NCBI GenBank assembly: GCA_021234155.1
Contig: JAJEKV010000093.1
Location: 1,845,712 to 1,909,711 of the forward strand
Length of the DNA stretch: 64,000 bases
Origin: Isoetes taiwanensis
Taxonomy: Eukaryota > Streptophyta > Lycopodiopsida > Isoetales > Isoetaceae
Direction: 5' to 3'
Shown here piece by piece: positions 57,651-64,000 of this stretch. How positions within the stretch are numbered: position 1 is the first letter of the stretch; every line of letters starts with the position of its first letter. Under the pieces are notes generated by a model that saw nothing but the letters and a program-made list of their open reading frames with translations, had not been told where the DNA came from and did not search any database. A program made the position numbers and the translations under genes.

Positions 57651-60068
57651 CTAGCCCTTATCTGACTCAGCATCAGCTTCAGATTCTGAATCGGAAGAAG
57701 ATCCAGAACCTGAGCTACTACTACTTGAACCAGAACTGCTATCACTAGAAGACCCAGAATCAGATGATGAATCATCTTTGGCTGAGGCCTTTTGGGATAT
57801 CTCATCTTTAGGACGAACAGGAGACCCGCCCATGATGTCAATTTCCTCCTCATCTCTTGTTGCAGATGAGCCAAGGGGCCTGCTTGCCACTGCAGTTTCT
57901 CGCTTTTGTTCAATTTCCACTTCGTCATGGTCACCAAAAATTCTGGGAAGTTCTGAACGGCGCGATACTTTCTTTTTGCTTTTTTGCCAATTCATTGTAA
58001 GCCTATATAACTCAAATTGAGTCTCCATATCTAAATTTTCCAAGTCTAGCTCAACCTCTACATCAGCATCATTGCTATCTTTCAAAATGTCAGGATTCAT
58101 CGTTTTCAGGATTTCAACCACTCTCCTCATTCTATCCGGTGGGAGAGTGACAATCAAGTCAGAGAGCTTCTCCTTTTCTTTATTGGTCAGGGGCCTGACG
58201 CCTCCATAGGCACTCCTAGACATTAGCCTGCCTAGCCTAGGATTTACACCACTCTTATTCTTGTTCTTGGACTTTGAACTCTTACGCAAACCATCTGCTC
58301 CATGCAAACTTTTCTCTTGTCGTCCATGGTCCTTATGATGAGTCCCATTTTCCCTGTGCAGAGCCCCGTTTTCTTTCTTGAATCCATTCTCCCTTGGCAA
58401 ACTTGATACACCATTTTCTCTGTGAATTCCATTCTCTTTGGGAACAATTTCCTTTTGTAAACTTTCCCTTGAAACTGTTTCCTTTGATACACTTTCCCTA
58501 GGGGCATTTTCCTTTGGAGAAATCGCAAGTTCTTTAACAGTTTCCCTTGGAACAATTTCCCTAGAAATAGCTGTCTCTTTCTGAGCAAGTACTTCCATCT
58601 GAGCACTGTTCTCTACCTTTGGTGTATTATCCCTCTGAACCATGCTATCCCTTTGAACAACAGCCTCTCTCACCACAGCTGTTTCCCTCTGCTGGAAAAT
58701 CTCTCTACGGTTCTGAACACTAAGGTCTCTCGAAACATGCTCCCCTCCATAATGCATTCCATCATCTACATGCGTACTCCGCATTGAGGATGTAGACTTG
58801 GGCTGACCCATCTTGGCAGCCAACGGAGCTGCTTGGAAGGGCTTTGTTTCAACTAGGCCAACATGGCTCCCTGCTATACGCTTTTCCACACTCCTAAATC
58901 TGGTATCAAACTTAGCCTTTAGGTTCTTGGCTATTGTGTGATACTTAGAATGCTTGGCATTATATAACAGGGCATTGCTGAAAGTAAGCCTAACATCAGC
59001 TGCAAAATCCCTTGGATCTTCATAGCTTCTACTATCAAGAAACTTTTTCACCCGACCCAGATCCATGGGTTTTTTTACTACTACATCATATCCCTTAAGG
59101 TCTGGCCACAAAACATTAACTGGCTGGTTAAATGCCCATGCATCCTTTGCATCCATTATTTCCTTAAGCATATGACTGCACTGCCTCCAAGTATCTTCAC
59201 CTACATTAACCCTAGCTTCTGCCCGCGCTTCCTGCCTCCTAGATATGGCTTCTTCACCTGAACGACGAGCTGAATTTTCTTCCTTAACAGAACCCTCGCC
59301 CATCTCATCATACATATCCATTCTGCCATACCCATCATCTCCAAGATCTCCTTCTTTATGTTCAACCCCTTCACCTGTTCCTTCCAAGAAAGATCCTCTG
59401 CCGTCTCCATTGCGGGTTGGGGCACCGTTATCCTCGATCTTGCTTTTCTTATTAGCGCCAAACCCTTGCACAGAAACTTCAGCTTCTCGTTTTTGGCCAT
59501 GTCCAGCTCTCCCATCTGATCCACCAGAAGCTACAGTCATTCTAGGACCAAGAGGTCTTCTCTCTTTTGTAAAAACATCATGCCTTTTGGCTTTTTGAGA
59601 CTCACCTGCGCCATGTCCAGAAGAAGAGTGTCGCCCAGAATCCTCTGCCCCATCTCCAGAACCCTCATCCGGCACAGAACAAAGCCCCCATGGATTATTA
59701 TTGTTAGCCCCATCTTGTTGGTCGCCGGAACCGGCCCTTGCATGCCGAGCTTCAATACTAGCAATCCTCGCCAACAAGGCCCTAACCTCTGCCAAGCTTG
59801 CTTGGAGCTCTTCTTTATGCCTCAATCTCCGTTTCTTTGTAGCTTCAGGGCCAGATGCACCACTACTACCACTACTTCTATGCTGCGGCTGGTTTGCCAC
59901 CGGATTGAGCTGCTGCTCTACAGGATTTGACTGGTTCTGCGATACAGACTGCTGGGTTTGATGATTCTGAAGCTGATTTTGATGATTCTGCTGCAGATTT
60001 TGGTGATTTTGCTGCAGATTTTTGTGTTGGCGCTGATAAACTAGATGGGATGAAGATGATGGTGTCAT
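57651..60068 (-). CDS. GTE: Bromodomain-NET protein, GTE/BET family
   Basis: An uninterrupted 805-codon frame. Order: Gln/Asn-rich N terminus (residues 10-60), short coiled coil (85-110), low-complexity linker, bromodomain (about 294-395), a 130-residue stretch of RE/KEN repeats (455-585), NET domain (about 624-700) and an acidic serine-rich tail (740-805). In the bromodomain, WAFNQPVN (311-318) replaces the usual WPF shelf, DVVVKKPMDLG (328-338) is the ZA-loop signature, and Asn370 in LLYNAKHSKYH is the expected acetyl-lysine contact. The NET domain reads LSDLIVTLPPDRMRRVVEIL. Plant GTE proteins bind acetylated histones and regulate transcription in the nucleus. They have one bromodomain, unlike animal BET proteins, as here. 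Start chosen as the first ATG in frame; the whole coding region appears intronless, which is unusual for the family and could reflect a large first exon or retroposition. Which GTE paralogue it is remains open. Confidence 0.93.
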   Translation of the reverse strand: MTPSSSSHLVYQRQHKNLQQNHQNLQQNHQNQLQNHQTQQSVSQNQSNPVEQQLNPVANQPQHRSSGSSGASGPEATKKRRLRHKEELQASLAEVRALLARIASIEARHARAGSGDQQDGANNNNPWGLCSVPDEGSGDGAEDSGRHSSSGHGAGESQKAKRHDVFTKERRPLGPRMTVASGGSDGRAGHGQKREAEVSVQGFGANKKSKIEDNGAPTRNGDGRGSFLEGTGEGVEHKEGDLGDDGYGRMDMYDEMGEGSVKEENSARRSGEEAISRRQEARAEARVNVGEDTWRQCSHMLKEIMDAKDAWAFNQPVNVLWPDLKGYDVVVKKPMDLGRVKKFLDSRSYEDPRDFAADVRLTFSNALLYNAKHSKYHTIAKNLKAKFDTRFRSVEKRIAGSHVGLVETKPFQAAPLAAKMGQPKSTSSMRSTHVDDGMHYGGEHVSRDLSVQNRREIFQQRETAVVREAVVQRDSMVQRDNTPKVENSAQMEVLAQKETAISREIVPRETVKELAISPKENAPRESVSKETVSRESLQKEIVPKENGIHRENGVSSLPRENGFKKENGALHRENGTHHKDHGRQEKSLHGADGLRKSSKSKNKNKSGVNPRLGRLMSRSAYGGVRPLTNKEKEKLSDLIVTLPPDRMRRVVEILKTMNPDILKDSNDADVEVELDLENLDMETQFELYRLTMNWQKSKKKVSRRSELPRIFGDHDEVEIEQKRETAVASRPLGSSATRDEEEIDIMGGSPVRPKDEISQKASAKDDSSSDSGSSSDSSSGSSSSSSGSGSSSDSESEADAESDKG

Positions 60069-60076
60069 CCTCGCAT
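60065..60076 (-). promoter_or_regulatory. Three-codon upstream ORF overlapping the GTE start
   Basis: The leader has an ATG 8 bases before the main start. It encodes Met-Arg-Gly, and its TGA stop overlaps the main ATG (ATGA). Overlapping mini-uORFs of this kind can lower or reset initiation; the effect here is inferred. Confidence 0.6.
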
Positions 60077-60987
60077 CCTAACGAAGAAATGCAAAGCAAA
60101 TCTGATCTACTCTTTCCCTTCGGCCCAAGCCCTGATTTATACCCTAGCGCCGCCCCTTGAAGAGAAGCATACGGATTCGAAATCGACTCTCCAATCCGAT
60201 TTACTCCTCTTATTTGTACTACAGCGTGCCATGTTTTTCCTCTCTTTAAGAAGATACAAGGAAACCCCTTGTCGCTTAACTAAGCCCTAACCCTCAGTTA
60301 AGCCGTCCCGTGCTTTTCTACCCTCTGCATGGTCTTTTAACGGCGTGTGCGAACAGTGTCCGCCTTTTATTTAGTTAACCGCGTAAAGTTTAAGCGGTTA
60401 GGGCGGCACTTAGCGGTAGAATAGAAAAGAGATATTAACAGGCAACCTAATTGGTTAGGGTAAAAGAAGGTTGTAGACGTGTCTGGAAAGGAACATGTCC
60501 CTTTTGAGGCATCCAATAAGATTCTTCCACGTCCTCATTTTATGGCCTTATAATTTTCTAATGGCCTAGATGACCTTTCCTCTCAACAACTTGCAATATA
60601 GTTGGGTGGGGTCAATGAACCTACCCTGTGTATGCCTCCCTCTGTATATATATAGCTTTATAAATCATTATGAAAACCACTCCATCCAGGAATCAACCTG
60701 TGAATCCTCTTCATACTACAAAGATAATAAGGCCACTGTTATGCATGATTCGCTCTTACATCTTAGCGCCTATTTAGTGTCATTTAACTGGCTGGCAATT
60801 CGCTCAGATGAGTATTGTCCCTTTATATTCCTTTTTCAAAGGCTTTTACAATATTTACAAGATATAGACTTGTGATTTAAATTTGAGACATTTCATGCCT
60901 AGTTTATTGATAACTTCGATACACAGATTTGTCTCAAAGACCATTTCTCCCTCTTAATAGCACAATAGCCATCTGCTGTTTCATGGG
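60077..60987. other. Intergenic region between phytochelatin synthase and GTE
   Basis: About 0.9 kb of non-coding DNA that must contain the GTE promoter and 5' UTR on the minus strand. There are diverged GGTTAGGG and GCGGTTA motifs at 60380-60460. I see no other gene. Confidence 0.6.
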
Positions 60988-63914
60988 CTATGCTTCAATG
61001 TCGCAGCTGCCTACAACTTGAAGTTGTCTTTTCACATGTTGAATCTGGGCATACCATAGAATACCCCAAGTTTAGTAAAGCAACCAAATGTTATAGCACG
61101 ACATACTATGTCATAGAGAACACAATCAGTCCCTCAGCTTAACTAGTAAACACAACAATCATTCCTATAAGCAAAGAAAACAAACTTTTAATCCCTTGGC
61201 AGCTCTCCAAATTAAATGTTTACCTCTTCCTGCAATTCACTCGGCAGCCCAGCACATGAGACTAAGTTGTACAGAATCGCCTTCACATCTGAGGACTTAA
61301 TTCCTTCCCATGTATGAGCAGGTAGAGCTAATAAAATCACGGAAAGTAAATCTGCTGATGCAGGATGCAAATGGCAGAGTCCCCCACACTTCGTAAGGCC
61401 ACTTGGAGCAGTTGGAACAAGTATATGAACTCCAACATCTGATGCATTATTTGGCTCGTTTACAGCAACAGTAGATCCTAACCTATCCATATTGGTCTTC
61501 ATGGTATATTTACATTTCATGTTAGAGACGTTGCAACATCCAGATAACAAAGCCGCTCCATCACAGCAGGCTCTAACAACATTCTCAGACAAGGTAGATG
61601 AGCATGTACAACCTTTTGATTTCATCCAATCAGAGACCAACATATGCAACTTCGTTGCCCTCAGTTCCTGAAGAATCTTAACCTGCAAAACAATCACATC
61701 TCTATCAATTTTATTTGAAAATTATTAATAGCAATTGCAGAGTGTGTTTGCTTTCCATTGCAGGCACTGAAAATCCATGAAGCATAAAATGATTAGATAA
61801 TCGCGTTCTTATACAACATAGGCTATAGCAAAGTATGCAATAACTTGTTAGAAACACGGCCGCACCTTACAATCCAGACGAAGAGCTTCATCCTGTTCCA
61901 AGTTTTTGCTCGATCTTTTTACTTCGGCTATCCAGTTTATGAGACTACTTACATCCCCCAGAAAAGAATGCGTGAAGATAGAGAACACGTCTTCAACAGC
62001 TTTAATTTCCTCATTTTGCATAAGCTGAGGCGCTTGTCGGAGAAGATATCTAGACATTGCTTTCCACTCCGCACTCCTGCAGGACTACAACTTATGATAT
62101 TAGACTCTGCAGTTGTTTAAAAAATTGCCAGGCATTCAAATGCGGCCAGCAAACTACTTCAATTCAGCAACAAATAACAAATGAAGAGCAAGCTACAAAG
62201 TACACACCTATAAATGAAGAGATTCATAAACAATAACCAGGTGATAACAAATATACAGAAAAAGGTACCAAAGTGAACAAAATGGAAGGACTTTGCTCGC
62301 GCTTAGAAATCAGCATATATCTGTGAAGCAAACACATAAAGATGGTATGAGAACCAAAGCCATAGAAACCAAAAGCAGTCTTAACATGATAGAATTTAAG
62401 CAACTTATTTCCACAATTGGGAACGTCAAATACTCGTCCATTCAGTGTCAACAATGCGCCCTGCATGGGCTTAGGTGGGGTGGCTGTGCACACAGTTTTA
62501 CACATTAAAAGAATGCATCTTGAGCATGTTTTACATGAACATCAATCAATGGAGCAGGTTCTTCACTGATCTAAATGCTGCAGTGCAAAAGCAACTTAAA
62601 GATGGACTTGGATAATGTCGCTATTGTTACTTAGCAGGAGATACAGCTTTGCACGGTAAAAAATGCATCTTTGCGCATGTCTTATACATCAGTCAATTGA
62701 GCAGGTTCTCCACTCATCTGAATGCTGGAGTCGAAAAGCAACTCGATGGAGATAAATCTGGATAATGTTGTCGTATTGCTACTTAGCCTAGCTAAGCAGG
62801 AGGTCAGTCAGCTGGTGAACCTGATTTGAAAATCCTCCTTACAAAGATAGGATTCTACCATTACTGAAATAGGTTCCATCGCGCTCAAATTACGTGGATA
62901 TTCATCTATCCAGTGCGCAATGGCTGAATGAAAAGGAGACAGACCAAGAACAGGATGCAGAATCCACCATTTGACAACGTTTGCAAGCTATGCAACTAAG
63001 TGAAGAACACTTTTTTACATATATAATAGAATGCCACATCTCTAGGTTAACTGATCAGGCCTCAGAGTCCGAACAGCATATCGAGAAAATAACCCAGCAT
63101 GGAATAACCTTAAGCTGAACAAGTTTAAAAAATTCTACTTTCACCCAGTTTCAGTTTATCACTTCTTTTTTCAAAACAAGAGGAACCAAAATGCGGCCCA
63201 TAATACTAAGAATATTGGTTTGTCAGGATAGAGAAGGATAAAAGAGTTCACAGCAATGGACGACTTTATTAACATCTGCAAAACTCTGATTTTTTTAGGT
63301 CTCTTCTTGTAGGATATCTTGTGAGATATCCTATACATCGGGGATATCTTGCCCTTAGCCTTCGAGACTGCTTTCGTTGAGCCAACAATAATGAGACTAT
63401 GAGATAAAAGCGTTAATGATAGAAGAATTAGTTCATAACATAAACTTTGCCAAGTAGCCTATCTACAAATTATTCTATTTGGATTGCACAATAGTGATTT
63501 TTAGGTAAAATATATTGCTCCCTATTTGTACATGGCTGGACTGTAACAATTTGATTGCATAGATCTATGCAGTGCCCAACAGATTTTAAAATCTTATCCA
63601 TAGATTGAAATTATATCCATAAATAATGTGTATGAGCTCAGCTGGTAGCTTATAGCAAAGAGCAAAAGCATAAATTGAAAGGATAATTAATAGTTAGCAC
63701 TAACTTCATTGTCTTCTAAGTTTCTGCCCTAAACTCGTCATTGCTTACCCTCTTAACTGTCCTGTCGAAGAATCAACAGTGTTTATTGCCTCCCAAAGAA
63801 GCTGATACAGGCACCCAATGTGGAGGATACTTGAAGCGCCGCAACATCAAGTATCAAAGCCATATCCCTACCAGAATGATAACCACCAATAGGAGAGAAA
63901 TGCCCTATGCCAGT
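60988..63914 (-). CDS. PCS: Phytochelatin synthase, C-terminal five exons (partial gene)
   Basis: Five exons on the minus strand, with the 5' part beyond the window. Exon i, 63749-63914: [20 protein letters not shown], carrying the catalytic His and, in LILDV, the catalytic Asp of the papain-like domain. Exon ii, 62269-62320: [17 protein letters not shown]. Exon iii, 61866-62084: [10 protein letters not shown]... to [20 protein letters not shown]. Exon iv, 61224-61682: the variable Cys-rich domain, with [20 protein letters not shown] and [20 protein letters not shown]. Exon v, 60988-61044: [18 protein letters not shown] and stop. Exons ii-v join in frame. Exon i is two bases longer than the family requires: one extra base in GCGGCG (D-V-A-R becomes D-V-A-A) and one before [10 protein letters not shown]. 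The enzyme joins glutathione units into metal-chelating phytochelatins in the cytosol. The catalytic Cys lies upstream of the window. Confidence 0.88.
62507..62795. repeat. Diverged tandem duplication in the PCS intron
   Basis: Two units of about 140 bp (62507-62640 and 62660-62795). Both contain AATGCATCTT, GAGCAGGTTCT, AAGCAACT, GGATAATGT and TTGYTACTTAGC. They lie in the 1.4-kb intron between exons i and ii. The rest of that intron holds nothing I can name. Confidence 0.7.
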
Positions 63915-64000
63915 CTGAGAAACAATGCAAAAAAAATATATACCAGATTTTCTATGACAAGACAAATAAACAAAACAAAATAAGCCAGGCTTCAATTTGA

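Noticed and set aside
59580-59961. Plus-strand frames over the GTE gene
   Set aside because: Antisense shadows of the intact 805-codon bromodomain gene.
1-64000. CRISPR arrays, operons, bacterial promoters, origins
   Set aside because: Spliced exons, LINEs and plant gene families show nuclear eukaryotic DNA; none of the repeat arrays has the regular short repeat and unique spacer pattern.

Overview
The window looks like nuclear DNA from a land plant. It is AT-rich and intron-rich. It carries a plant-type BET/GTE bromodomain gene, a phytochelatin synthase gene, PPR-like and WD40 gene remnants, L1-type LINEs whose ORF1 resembles the plant DUF4283/zinc-knuckle type, and a pogo/Tigger-like transposon. 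I cannot name the species from sequence alone. Two host genes are well supported, both on the minus strand at the right end: the GTE gene (57651-60068) and phytochelatin synthase (five exons, 60988-63914, 5' part outside the window).

Most of 1-57 kb is transposable-element DNA, much of it nested. From the left: a 5'-truncated LINE tail with a perfect 16-bp target duplication (2908-3376); a WDR20/creC-like WD40 pseudogene (6031-6877); a GC-rich block I could not identify (7084-9540); a truncated LINE of family A (9600-12070); a GC-rich family B LINE on the minus strand (13134-18190) lying inside a possible larger element whose ends share a 16-bp inverted repeat (12631 and 22313); and a pair of dimeric tandem repeats (18199-19127).

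From 22458 to 34752 a perfect 22-bp inverted repeat brackets a second possible element. It holds an array of hairpin-forming units and a nested, nearly full-length LINE A copy (24650-32545) with ORF1, ORF2 and additional ORFs before and after them. A foldback MITE (35641-36076), PPR fragments, simple repeats and a second LINE B copy (41400-43434) follow.

The most notable structure is an 8.8-kb pogo-like DNA transposon (46834-55642). It sits inside an 87-bp minisatellite, has matching TIRs and a TA duplication, encodes a DDD transposase with disabling lesions, and carries multi-exon pieces that look like host genes: a RAD3/FANCJ-like helicase and a thimet-type M3 oligopeptidase. The two host genes at the right edge are arranged head to tail, with the 3' end of phytochelatin synthase about 0.9 kb upstream of the GTE start codon. 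All gene and element names rest on reading translated motifs, not on database searches.
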